Source of the DNA: Cohnella fermenti
GTDB taxonomy: Bacteria; Bacillota; Bacilli; Paenibacillales; Paenibacillaceae
Assembly (NCBI RefSeq): GCF_004801405.1
Contig: NZ_SSOB01000035.1
Location: forward strand, 24,191 to 88,190
Reading direction: 5' to 3'
Length of the DNA stretch: 64,000 nt
The position numbers were made by a program, and so were the translations under genes. The notes below the pieces were generated by a model. The model did not search any database. It was not told the origin of the DNA and saw only the letters and a program-made list of their open reading frames with translations. Positions 38,082 through 46,167 of this stretch are shown here, one piece after another; position 1 is the stretch's first letter, and each line of letters begins with the position of its first letter.

Positions 38082-40316
38082 ATGATGCACAATTCGAGTT
38101 GGCTGGGCAAGTGGGTAGCGGGCAAACGAAGCCGCTGGGTGACGCTGCTCGTGTGGATCGCCCTTGCGGCGCTGCTGAACGTTCTGCTGCCCGCGGTCGG
38201 CGACCAGGAGGACAACGGGGCCGCGAACTTGAGCGCTTCCAAGCCTTCCGTCCAAGCGGAGGCGGTGTCGGAGCGGGAGTTCCCGAGCGGAGCCGACATT
38301 CCGGCGCTGTTCGTCTGGCACCGCGAGAGCGGCCTAACGGATGAAGATCTGCAAGCGATCCGGAAGCTGACGGAGGAGCTGTCGGCGGAGCCCGCGCCTT
38401 ATCAGACGACGGTCGTCCCGCTCTATCAAATGCCGCTTCAGGCGCTTAAGGCGCAACTGTCGGAGGATGGCAGCACGCTCGTGTCGCCGATCCTGTTCGA
38501 GAAGTCGGCGGATTCCGATCGGCTCGGCGAAGGCATCGACCGGATCAAGGACGAGATCAAGGCATTGGTCGGCGCGGACCCGTTCGAAGCGGCCGTCGAC
38601 TCCGGCGAGTTGAGCGCAAGGGTCAGCGGGCCGGTCGGCATCTCGATTGATGCGACGGGGCTTTTCCACAATGCGGACTTCGCGCTGATGGCAGCCACCG
38701 TGCTGCTGGTGCTCGTGCTGCTGCTGCTGATTTACCGGTCTCCGATTCTGGCGTTTATTCCGCTTATTGCGGTCGGCTTCGCTTACCTGACGGTCAGTCC
38801 GCTTCTCGGCTGGATGGCGAGCGAAGGCTGGATTACGGTCGATTCGCAGGCGATCTCGATCATGACGGTGCTGCTGTTCGGCGCGGGCACCGACTACTGC
38901 CTGTTCCTGATCGCCCGGTTCCGGCAGCTGCTGAAGACCGAGCCCGACAAGCGGGCGGCGCTGAAGGCGTCGATCTCCGATGCATCCGGAGCGATTGCGA
39001 TGAGCGGCATGACGGTCGTTCTCGCCCTGTTCGCGCTGCTGCTTGCGGAATACGGGGCTTACCAGCGCTTCGCGGTCCCGTTCGGCATCGCGATTCTGAT
39101 CATGGGCATCGCCTCGCTGACGCTGGTGCCGGCATTGCTCGCCATTATCGGCCGCGCCTCGTTCTGGCCGTTCGTGCCGAGAACGCGCGAGCAGGCGGCG
39201 GAGCGGGTTGCCCGGCTTGGGAAGGGGAAAAGCAAGTCTGCGGTTGCCGCCGAGAAGCCCGCGCGCAATCGCGTCGGTTCGCTTGTCGTGCGCCGTCCGT
39301 GGACAATCGTGCTCGTGTGTCTCATCGGACTCGGCCTGCTTGCGGGAGCCGCGACGCAGATCAAGTTCACCTACGACCTCCTGAGTTCGTTCCCGGAGGA
39401 CATGGAATCTCGCGAGGGCTTCGCGCTGATCGGCGAGAAGTTCACCCCCGGCGAGCTGGCCCCGGCGCAGGTGATCGTCGACTCGCAAGGCAAGGATGTG
39501 TCGGGGCTCGCGGACGCACTGAAGTCGCTGGACTTCGTCAGCGCTGTCGGCGAACCTCAGATCGGTCGGGAAAATGGGAATATCGTGATGATCGAGGTAC
39601 AGTTCGCGATGAACCCATACTCTCTTGAAGCGATGGGGCACATCCCCGAGCTTCGCGAAGCGGCGGAAGCCGCGCTGGCTTCGGCCGGGGCCGCAAGCGC
39701 GGCGGACAGCGTCTGGATCGGCGGACAGACGGCCGAACAATACGACAACAAAGCTGCCGGCGAGCGCGATATGCGAGTGATCATCCCCGTCGTCATCGGG
39801 CTGATTACGCTGCTGCTCCTGCTGTACCTGCGTTCGATCGTTGCGACCGTCTACCTTGTCCTGACGGTGATTCTGTCGTACTTCTCGGCGCTCGGGCTCG
39901 GCTGGCTTGTGCTGCATCACCTCATGGGAGCCGAGGCGATTCAGGGGGCGATTCCTCTGTACGCGTTTGTTTTCCTCGTTGCGCTTGGGGAGGATTACAA
40001 CATCTTCATGATCTCGAGCATCTGGCAGAAGCGCAAAACCATGCCGCTGAAGCAAGCGATCAAGGAAGGCGTCTTGGAGACGAGCTCGGTCATCACGTCC
40101 GCCGGCCTCATTCTCGCCGGAACGTTCGCCGTGCTCGGCACGCTGCCGATCCAGGTGCTCGTGCAATTCGGCACGGTGACCGCCATCGGCGTGCTGCTCG
40201 ACACATTCGTCGTCCGCCCGTTCCTCGTCCCCGCGATCACGACGCTGCTCGGCCGCCGCGCCTTCTGGCCGGGCCGGTACGAGCCGGTGGCGGAGAGTAT
40301 GCGTGCTGAAAGATAA
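38082..40316 (+). CDS. MMPL/RND family transporter
   Basis: A 744-aa integral membrane exporter with two similar halves: one TM plus a large extracytoplasmic domain, then five or six TMs, repeated. The halves carry the proton-relay type motifs GAGTDYCLFLIARF and LGEDYNIFMISSIWQ. MMPL proteins move lipids, peptides or drugs using proton flow. GGGGAG lies 5 nt before this ATG; the next codon is also ATG. The divergent TetR gene suggests induction by a toxic or lipid-like substrate. Confidence 0.9.
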   Translation: MMHNSSWLGKWVAGKRSRWVTLLVWIALAALLNVLLPAVGDQEDNGAANLSASKPSVQAEAVSEREFPSGADIPALFVWHRESGLTDEDLQAIRKLTEELSAEPAPYQTTVVPLYQMPLQALKAQLSEDGSTLVSPILFEKSADSDRLGEGIDRIKDEIKALVGADPFEAAVDSGELSARVSGPVGISIDATGLFHNADFALMAATVLLVLVLLLLIYRSPILAFIPLIAVGFAYLTVSPLLGWMASEGWITVDSQAISIMTVLLFGAGTDYCLFLIARFRQLLKTEPDKRAALKASISDASGAIAMSGMTVVLALFALLLAEYGAYQRFAVPFGIAILIMGIASLTLVPALLAIIGRASFWPFVPRTREQAAERVARLGKGKSKSAVAAEKPARNRVGSLVVRRPWTIVLVCLIGLGLLAGAATQIKFTYDLLSSFPEDMESREGFALIGEKFTPGELAPAQVIVDSQGKDVSGLADALKSLDFVSAVGEPQIGRENGNIVMIEVQFAMNPYSLEAMGHIPELREAAEAALASAGAASAADSVWIGGQTAEQYDNKAAGERDMRVIIPVVIGLITLLLLLYLRSIVATVYLVLTVILSYFSALGLGWLVLHHLMGAEAIQGAIPLYAFVFLVALGEDYNIFMISSIWQKRKTMPLKQAIKEGVLETSSVITSAGLILAGTFAVLGTLPIQVLVQFGTVTAIGVLLDTFVVRPFLVPAITTLLGRRAFWPGRYEPVAESMRAER

Positions 40317-40444
40317 GGTTGGCGGACTAGGGATAAGGTAGGCGACCGAGGGATAAGGTGGGTGAACCGGCGGCTTGGTGCGTGGATAGTTGTGTGCAAA
40401 ATGCTGTTGCGGGTGCGAAGAACGTGTGCCGCGCTGCGCATAAG

Positions 40445-40481
40445 AAGAAGGAGCAGGCCCGGCGGCCCTGCTCCTTCTTTT
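40445..40481 (+). terminator. Terminator of the MMPL gene
   Basis: AAGAAGGAGCAGG (40445-40457) pairs perfectly with CCTGCTCCTTCTT (40467-40479), then two more T. Between it and the stop codon, GGATAAGGT-type units of about 20 bp occur three times (40313-40375). Confidence 0.75.
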
Positions 40482-40529
40482 GGTGGTTTGATGCTATTGT
40501 CGGGCGGCCCCTCTGCCCGGCTTCGGCTC

Positions 40530-40875
40530 GGCTTCGGCTCAGTTGAGTAACCACGACTCATCTGGATGCTCCACGCGCCGTCTGCCGGGCTCGGTTGAGT
40601 CACCCCGACTCATCTGGATGCTCCATGCGTCGTTGGCTGGACTCGGTTGAGTCACCACGACTCATCTGGTGGCTCGCGCGTCGTTTGTTGGGCTCGGTTG
40701 AGTAACCACGACTCATCTGGATGCTCCACGCGTCGTTTGCTGGGCTCGGTTGAGTAACTACGACTCATCTGGATGCTCCACGCGCCGTCTGCTGGGCTCG
40801 GTTGAGTCACCACGACTCATCTGCACGCATCACGCGTCGTTTGCCGGGCTCGGTTGAGTAACCACGACTCATCGG
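40530..40875. repeat. 52-bp tandem array, seven copies
   Basis: Seven head-to-tail units of 52 bp (one interval is 51). Each has the dyad TGAGTnACnnCGACTCA; the TGAGT arms start at 40544, 40596, 40648, 40699, 40751, 40803 and 40855. The rest of the unit (CATCTGGATGCTCCACGCG...CTCGGT) is also repeated with few changes. The period is not a multiple of three, so it does not encode a protein repeat. It lies between the MMPL and yqeM genes, which converge here. Confidence 0.92.
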
Positions 40876-40910
40876 GGCGCCCCGCACATTCCACAAATTA
40901 CGCCGTTCCC

Positions 40911-41693
40911 CTACGGCTTCCGCGCCACGAAGAACAAGCGCTCCGAGTCGTCGTCCGCTTCGATCCACTTGAAGTCCGCGAAGCGATGCAGCACCTCGAA
41001 GCCGGCAGCGACGAGCTCGACGGCCAGCCAGTCGGAATCGTAAGCGCGCTGAACGTGGGATTCCTCGAAGCGGGAATACAAGGCGGAGTTTGCGCCGCCG
41101 GATGCCGCCTCGTCGCGCACGAAGAAGGTGAGGTCGTGCTCGATCTCCATCCGCACCGAGTCGTATTCGCACACCCACAGGTACGCGACATCCTTCTCGT
41201 CCAGCACGAACGGCTGCTCCTCCGCATACCTCTCCAATTGGCTCGGCGCATGGACGTCGAACAGGAACAATCCGCCCGACGCCAATCCCTCGTAAGTACG
41301 GCGAAAAGTCGATACGATGTCCTCCGGCTCCGTCAAGTAATTTAAGCTGTCGCAGAAGCTGATCACCGCGTCGGCCGGCTCCGGCAGCTCCCAATCCCGC
41401 ATATCCTGCTGCAGCCAGCGAATGGTCCCCTTCTCCGAGAGATTGCGTCCGCCCGCCTCCCATTTGGTGCGACCGATCGCAAGCATGTCGGCGGACAGAT
41501 CGACGCCGAACACCCGGAAGCCCGCCTTCGCCAGAGGAATCGCAATATTGCCCGTCCCGCAGCCGAGATCGACGATCGTTGCCGGCATCCCGTAGCGGTC
41601 CCAGCAACGCCTCGCGAAGCTAAGCCATTCCGCGTAAGGCATCTCCTCCATCAAGCGATCGTACACCGCGGCGAATTGCCGGTAGGATCTCAT
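40911..41693 (-). CDS. yqeM: Class I SAM-dependent methyltransferase YqeM
   Basis: A 260-aa methyltransferase. The SAM site is IVDLGCGTGNIAIPLA (about residues 41-56), with FGVDLS and a later FCDSLNYL. Its length, and its place near rsfS and yqeK, match YqeM of Bacillus; the substrate is unknown. The ATG at 41693 has GGGGGAG 5 nt before it; a TTG one codon upstream is too close to that site. It is separated from the rest of the yqe genes by 660 bp holding repeat copy C and a terminator, so it probably has its own promoter. Confidence 0.85.
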   Translation of the reverse strand: MRSYRQFAAVYDRLMEEMPYAEWLSFARRCWDRYGMPATIVDLGCGTGNIAIPLAKAGFRVFGVDLSADMLAIGRTKWEAGGRNLSEKGTIRWLQQDMRDWELPEPADAVISFCDSLNYLTEPEDIVSTFRRTYEGLASGGLFLFDVHAPSQLERYAEEQPFVLDEKDVAYLWVCEYDSVRMEIEHDLTFFVRDEAASGGANSALYSRFEESHVQRAYDSDWLAVELVAAGFEVLHRFADFKWIEADDDSERLFFVARKP

Positions 41694-41860
41694 CAAGTCT
41701 CCCCCTCGTCATATGTACGCTCATGTGCGCAGTCTGCTTGGTTACCCTCTCTTACCCCCAACTAATTCGCTCGCTCCCTCAACGGGGGAAGCAAACCGTC
41801 AGGAAAACTCGCATTGACGGCCCTCCGCCACACGATTCGCGCCTCTGGGCCGATGTCGTT

Positions 41861-42065
41861 TGAGATTTTACGAATTTTATATCATTTTTCACATTCGTTG
41901 GCTTGAATGGCAGCGAATCTCGGCGTTTTATGCGATTTTTAGCATACATGCGGCAACTTGAGCGGGAAATTCCGCTATGTATGCTATTTTTCACATAGAA
42001 TCGCCTAAACTGCCCGTTATCGAGCTGCACGAATGTGAAATTTCACATAAATTCCTGGCATCCGG
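41861..42065. repeat. Dispersed ~200-bp repeat, copy C
   Basis: Best-preserved copy. It contains TTTTTCACATTCG near 41886, TTTTATGCGATTTTTAGCAT near 41926, its inverted partner TATGTATGCTATTTTTCACA near 41976, and ATGTGAAATTTCACAT, a perfect 16-bp palindrome, near 42033. It lies between cvfB and yqeM, both on the minus strand. Sequence on either side (41694-41860 and 42066-42180) holds no gene. Confidence 0.85.
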
Positions 42066-42182
42066 CGGGATCAGCGCAATAGGACAGAAATCTTATACGC
42101 CTGGGCGTCCTAAACGCCGGAGAAGCTTTGCGTCGGTGTCAGAATCGGTGTCAGGTAGGATAAACCTCTCTTGCCGACATTC

Positions 42183-42206
42183 AAAAAAAGCGTCCGAGGA
42201 CGCTTT
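42183..42206 (-). terminator. Terminator of the yqe operon
   Basis: AAAGCGTCC-TC-GGACGCTTT on the minus strand followed by four more T. It is 150 nt past the cvfB stop, downstream of the 30-bp palindrome. Confidence 0.85.
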
Positions 42207-42320
42207 AGCCTGTTCATACGACTTCTCATGTCACACGATTCCCCGTGTCGCACGACTTCTCGCGGACCGCGCGGCGACATCGCGGCAGCATCGCCGCTGC
42301 CCCGCAACGCCGCCGCCCTC

Positions 42321-42350
42321 TCCAGCCAGCCGCCGCGGCGGCTGGCTGGA
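42321..42350. repeat. Perfect 30-bp palindrome after cvfB
   Basis: TCCAGCCAGCCGCCG (42321-42335) is followed at once by its exact reverse complement (42336-42350), 6 nt past the cvfB stop. No T-run follows. In RNA it would form a very stable 3' hairpin. Confidence 0.85.
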
Positions 42351-42356
42351 GTCGGC

Positions 42357-43301
42357 TCACTCCGCCCCGCTGGAACCGGAGTCGGAAGCCGAGGCGGCGG
42401 CCTTGGCGGCGCCCGCCTCGGTCAGCTTGGTCCAGTTGCCGTCCTGGGTGACGAGCCCGTCCTTCATCAGCTTGCCGACCGCCCGCTTGAAGGCGGACTT
42501 GCTGATGCCGAAGCGGCGCTGGATCGTGTCGGCCGGGGATTCGTCGCTATACGGCATCGAGCCGCCGGGGCGCGCATGGAGGAACGCGAGCAGCTTGTCC
42601 GCGTCCTCGACTCGGCCCTTCTCCTTCGAGGAGCGCATCGACAGCGTCACGCGCCCGTCGTCCTTGATCTGCGTTACCCGGGCAAGCACTTTCTCGCCGA
42701 GGCGGAGCGGCCGGGTCATCGAGGCCGTCGGGATGTAGCCGAGCGCGCCGAAGCCGAGCACACCTCCGTCGACAAGCACAAAGACGCCGTCCCGGAACGT
42801 GTCGGTCACCCAAGCGAGCTTCTCCTCGTGATGCCACGAGCTCGGCGCGCGGAAGACGGCGGACTCGAAGTCCTCGATCTTCGCCATGCGGGCCAGCATC
42901 CGGCCTTCCTTGTCGTGCTTCATCACGACGTGAAGCTCGTCGCCTTCCTGCGGCCACAGCTCCTTCTTCTCCGGCAGCTCCTTGATCGGGAGCAGCAACT
43001 GGCGGCCGATGCCGATCTCGAGGAAGCAGCCGAAGCGCGGATGGAAGTCCGCCATCTTCAGCCTGCCCATCTCCCCGTACGTCAGCAGCGGCTCCCTTGT
43101 CGTGGCGGTGATGCGACCCTTGTCATCGTGGAAAAGAAACACGCCCACCTCATCGCCCGCTTCCGGACGGTCCCCGATAATTTCGCCGTAAGGCAGCAAT
43201 ACCTCCGGCGCGTCCTCCTCGTCCTCGGCGAGGAACCAGCCGTACGGCGGCACCTCGCGTCTGGCGAGGAGCGTCATGATCGTGCCCGCGACCAGCGTCA
43301 T
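42357..43301 (-). CDS. cvfB: CvfB family S1-domain RNA-binding protein
   Basis: A 314-aa protein with OB/S1-like domains in series (about residues 1-65, 70-140 and 145-215) and a C-terminal winged-helix domain (about 230-295, DTIQRRFGISKSAFKRAVGKLM). CvfB of Staphylococcus binds RNA and affects virulence gene expression; the Bacillus relative is YitL. The ATG overlaps the rsfS stop as ATGA, which fixes the start; the 37-residue upstream extension is rejected. Its place inside the yqe operon differs from Bacillus subtilis. Confidence 0.88.
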   Translation of the reverse strand: MTLVAGTIMTLLARREVPPYGWFLAEDEEDAPEVLLPYGEIIGDRPEAGDEVGVFLFHDDKGRITATTREPLLTYGEMGRLKMADFHPRFGCFLEIGIGRQLLLPIKELPEKKELWPQEGDELHVVMKHDKEGRMLARMAKIEDFESAVFRAPSSWHHEEKLAWVTDTFRDGVFVLVDGGVLGFGALGYIPTASMTRPLRLGEKVLARVTQIKDDGRVTLSMRSSKEKGRVEDADKLLAFLHARPGGSMPYSDESPADTIQRRFGISKSAFKRAVGKLMKDGLVTQDGNWTKLTEAGAAKAAASASDSGSSGAE

Positions 43302-43642
43302 GCGAACGACACGGCCTTCGCGTCGGACCAGAGCCGCTCCAAGTGATAATATTCGCGTTCGTCGCGATGGAAGACGTGAGCGACGACGTCGCCCATGTCG
43401 ATGAGCACCCAACGGGCGGTATCCATGCCTTCAAGGCGAACCCTCGCGCCAAGCTCCTCCGCCTTCTTGCGAATCTCCGTCGCGATCGCCAGCACTTGCG
43501 TATCCGAGTTGCCGTGGCAAATCATGAAGTAATCGGCGACAAGCGAGATTCCTTGCAGGTTCAGCGCCACCACATCGTGCGCCTTCTTGTCTTCCGCCGC
43601 GAGCGCCGCGGCTTGCAGCAATTTGTCCGAAGATACGGCCAT
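43298..43642 (-). CDS. rsfS: Ribosomal silencing factor RsfS
   Basis: A 114-aa protein (YqeL). It binds ribosomal protein L14 and blocks subunit joining when nutrients are low. Typical motifs are DVVALNLQGISLVADYFMI, WVLIDMGDVVAHVFH and REYYHLERLW. It sits between yqeK and cvfB and overlaps cvfB by 4 nt. The 120-bp AT-rich gap upstream (43643-43763) has CGCTATTTATT twice (43747-43772) and GTTATCGTTA-like units. Confidence 0.95.
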   Translation of the reverse strand: MAVSSDKLLQAAALAAEDKKAHDVVALNLQGISLVADYFMICHGNSDTQVLAIATEIRKKAEELGARVRLEGMDTARWVLIDMGDVVAHVFHRDEREYYHLERLWSDAKAVSFA

Positions 43643-43763
43643 CCATTCTCCTCCTATGTTCGCCTTCCGCCTTGCTCGGCCGGGGCGATTCTATCGTTAT
43701 GGTTATCGTTAATGTTATCGCAATTACAATTATAATCGTGATCTAGCGCTATTTATTCTTCCG

Positions 43764-44351
43764 CTATTTATTGTTCCCCTTGGCGGAGCTCCGGATCGTC
43801 AGCAGAAGATCGTTGCGCGCCAGCACCGTCAGCGGGAAAATCACCTTGCCCTGCTCGACAAGAGCCCGGATCGTACCGTCGAAGCCGGCGAGCAGCGCGT
43901 CGTCCAGATTCGTCTTCGCCAGCTCGCGCAGGCGATCCACGCCGGGGAAGCTTCGGCTCGGCTCGATGTAGTCCGCCAGGCAGACGATCTTGTCGAGCAG
44001 CGTCATCCGTTCCCGGCCGGACGTGTGATACCGGATCGCGTCCAGCACCTCTTCGTCGTCGATGCCATGCTCGCGGCGGACAACCCAGGCGCCGACATGG
44101 GCGTGCCAGAGCTCCTTATCGTGCTCCAGCAGCTCCTTCGGCAGCTCCTCTTCACGGAGGATTCGCTCCATGCGGTCGGTCGCCCACGCCTTCGTGTAAT
44201 CGTGAAGCAAGGCGGCAAGCCAGGCTTGGTCCCGATTCCCGCCGAAGCGGTCGGCCAATTCGACTGCCGTATCGACGACGCCCTGAACGTGGCGCCAACG
44301 CTTCTCCGGCATCTGGCGACGAGTCGCTTCGATCAGTTCCTCACGATTCAT
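43764..44351 (-). CDS. yqeK: HD-domain bis(5'-nucleosyl)-tetraphosphatase YqeK
   Basis: A 195-aa metal-dependent HD hydrolase. The metal ligands are in RHVQGVVDTAV (His), ALLHDYTKAW (His-Asp) and later HAHVGAWV and IRYHTSG. Bacillus YqeK splits Ap4A symmetrically to two ADP. The ATG at 44351 has GGAGG 10 nt before it and overlaps the end of nadD by 11 nt, so the two are coupled; an ATG three codons upstream is too close to that site. Confidence 0.93.
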   Translation of the reverse strand: MNREELIEATRRQMPEKRWRHVQGVVDTAVELADRFGGNRDQAWLAALLHDYTKAWATDRMERILREEELPKELLEHDKELWHAHVGAWVVRREHGIDDEEVLDAIRYHTSGRERMTLLDKIVCLADYIEPSRSFPGVDRLRELAKTNLDDALLAGFDGTIRALVEQGKVIFPLTVLARNDLLLTIRSSAKGNNK

Positions 44352-44964
44352 ACAGTCCATTCCTCCCGATGTAATCGAGTACCGGCTGCGGCACGAGATA
44401 GCGAATCGAACGCCCGGCCCTTCTCCGCTCCCGGATGTCCGTCGAGGAGATGCCGATCGGCGGCATCGGGGCAAGCACGATCCGACTCCGCAGCGACTTC
44501 GGCAGCGCCGACTCCCCGCTCGCTTCTCCCTGCCTTCCCAGGCAGACGAAGGAGATTCGCTCCGCGAGCTCGTCGATCCTTCGCCAGTTCGGCAGATCGT
44601 TCATCATATCGGTGCCGACGATCCAGTGGAACTCCCGCCCCGGCTCGCGCTCCTGAAGAGCGGTCACCGTGTCGATCGTGTAGGAGACGCCGCCCCGCTC
44701 CAGCTCAAGCGCTTCGACCCGGAAGCCTGCTCTTCCCCGAACGGCGAGCTCGACCATCTCCCGCCTCTGCGCGGCGCTTGTCCGCGGCTGCGGCTTATGC
44801 GGCGGAACGTTCGTCGGGACGAACCACACTTCCTCCAGCTCCGCCGCCTCCATCGCCGCTTCCGCCGCGATCAGATGCCCGATATGAATCGGGTCGAACG
44901 TGCCTCCCATCAGCCCCGTGCGACCGGCGCCTCTGCCTGACCGTCTGTCCATATCCGCGCACAC
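44341..44964 (-). CDS. nadD: Nicotinate-nucleotide adenylyltransferase
   Basis: A 207-aa nucleotidyltransferase that makes deamido-NAD from nicotinate mononucleotide and ATP. The (T/H)IGH-type motif is GGTFDPIHIGHL, and the second motif is ISSTDIRERRRAGRSIRYLV. It is followed by yqeK with overlap. The start is uncertain: GTG at 44964 or ATG at 44952, neither with a strong Shine-Dalgarno sequence; the latter gives a length nearer to family average. Confidence 0.94.
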   Translation of the reverse strand: MCADMDRRSGRGAGRTGLMGGTFDPIHIGHLIAAEAAMEAAELEEVWFVPTNVPPHKPQPRTSAAQRREMVELAVRGRAGFRVEALELERGGVSYTIDTVTALQEREPGREFHWIVGTDMMNDLPNWRRIDELAERISFVCLGRQGEASGESALPKSLRSRIVLAPMPPIGISSTDIRERRRAGRSIRYLVPQPVLDYIGRNGLYES

Positions 44965-44972
44965 CCACCCAT

Positions 44973-45266
44973 TCAGCGAGGAAGCACGATCTGCTTGTTG
45001 TCCTTCGACTCCTTGTACAGCACGATCGTCTTCCCGATGACCTGCACAAGCTCCGCGCCCGCTCGCTTCGCGAGCTCCTCGGCAACCTCGTGGCGATCGT
45101 CGTCATTGTTATTCAGAATATTCACCTTGATCAGCTCGCGCACCTCGATCGCTTCCTCGATATGACGGATGAGATGGTCGTTCGTTCCGCCCTTGCCTAC
45201 CTGGAAGATCGGATCGAGATGGTGCGCTTGCGCGCGAAGGAATCTTTTCTGCTTGCCTGTCAACAT
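44973..45266 (-). CDS. yhbY: YhbY-type CRM domain RNA-binding protein
   Basis: A 97-aa protein (YqeI in Bacillus) made of one CRM domain, with LTGKQKRFLRAQAHHLDPIF and the GxxG loop GKGGTND. It binds pre-50S rRNA and probably helps large-subunit assembly. It lies between aroE and nadD as in Bacillus. Confidence 0.95.
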   Translation of the reverse strand: MLTGKQKRFLRAQAHHLDPIFQVGKGGTNDHLIRHIEEAIEVRELIKVNILNNNDDDRHEVAEELAKRAGAELVQVIGKTIVLYKESKDNKQIVLPR

Positions 45267-45307
45267 GGTTCTTACCCGCTTTCCCTTATATGTGAAAAAA
45301 ACCGTTC

Positions 45308-46147
45308 CTACTTAAACGACTCCAGCACCGCGCCGCGCATGGCGGCGACAGGCGCGGGACGCCCGGTCCAATATTCGAAGGCATACGCGCCTTGGTAGAC
45401 GAACATGCCGAGTCCGCCGTGGACGCGGCAGCCTCGCTTCTCCGCTCCTCGGAGGAAGGCGGTCGTAAGCGGATTATAAATAAGATCGCTGGCCACCGCC
45501 CCCGGCCGCAGCCACTCGGGATCGATCGGCGTCTGCTCCGTGTTCGGCGACATGCCGACGGAGGTCGTGTTGATGACGACGTCCGCTTCCGCGCACAGCT
45601 CCTTCAGCGCTTCCCACGGCGCGGACGTCACGCCCGCTTCCGTCCCGAAGGACGCGGCAAGCTCCGTCGCGCGCTCCGCCGTGCGGTTCGTCAGGACGAT
45701 CGCCGCCGGCTTCTCGCGCGAGAGCGCCCACACGATGCCCCGGGACGCCCCGCCGCAGCCAAGGACGACGATCCGCTTGCCCGCAAGCTCCGGCTCGACT
45801 TCTTCCTTAAGCGAACGGACGTAGCCGATGCCGTCGGTATTATGGCCGATCAGGCGGCCCGCTTCGTTCACGATCGTGTTCACCGCTCCGATCGCCCGGG
45901 CCCCTTCGTCGATCTCGTCCAGATACTTCATCACTTCGATTTTGTGCGGGATCGTGACATTGAGCCCGCGGAACCCGAGCGCCCGGATGCCGGCGATCGC
46001 CTCGCCCAGGCGATCCGGCGCGACATGGAAGGCGGCATAAGCCCCGTTCACGCCCGCTTCCCGGAACGCCCGATTAAGCATGATCGGCGACCGCGAGTGA
46101 CGAATCGGATCTCCGATCACCCCGTAAAGCACCGTATGACTGTCCAT
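45308..46147 (-). CDS. aroE: Shikimate dehydrogenase
   Basis: A 279-aa NADP enzyme that reduces 3-dehydroshikimate in aromatic amino acid synthesis. The substrate domain has GDPIRHSRSPIMLNRAF and NVTIPHK; the Rossmann domain has VLGCGGASRG, TNRT and GMSPN, with the Asp in the NTDG stretch (GHNTDGIGY). AAAGGAG lies 9 nt before the ATG at 46147; the upstream extension overlapping yqeH is rejected. Confidence 0.95.
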   Translation of the reverse strand: MDSHTVLYGVIGDPIRHSRSPIMLNRAFREAGVNGAYAAFHVAPDRLGEAIAGIRALGFRGLNVTIPHKIEVMKYLDEIDEGARAIGAVNTIVNEAGRLIGHNTDGIGYVRSLKEEVEPELAGKRIVVLGCGGASRGIVWALSREKPAAIVLTNRTAERATELAASFGTEAGVTSAPWEALKELCAEADVVINTTSVGMSPNTEQTPIDPEWLRPGAVASDLIYNPLTTAFLRGAEKRGCRVHGGLGMFVYQGAYAFEYWTGRPAPVAAMRGAVLESFK

Positions 46148-46167
46148 GAGTCCAAGCTCCTTTGCCC

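Noticed and set aside
40530..40875. CRISPR array
   Set aside because: The sequence between dyads is itself repeated in each unit, so there are no unique spacers, and there are no cas genes nearby.
41977..42738. 253-codon plus-strand frame starting in repeat copy C
   Set aside because: It is made of repeat sequence followed by antisense of cvfB; similar peptides begin in the other repeat copies only because the DNA repeats.
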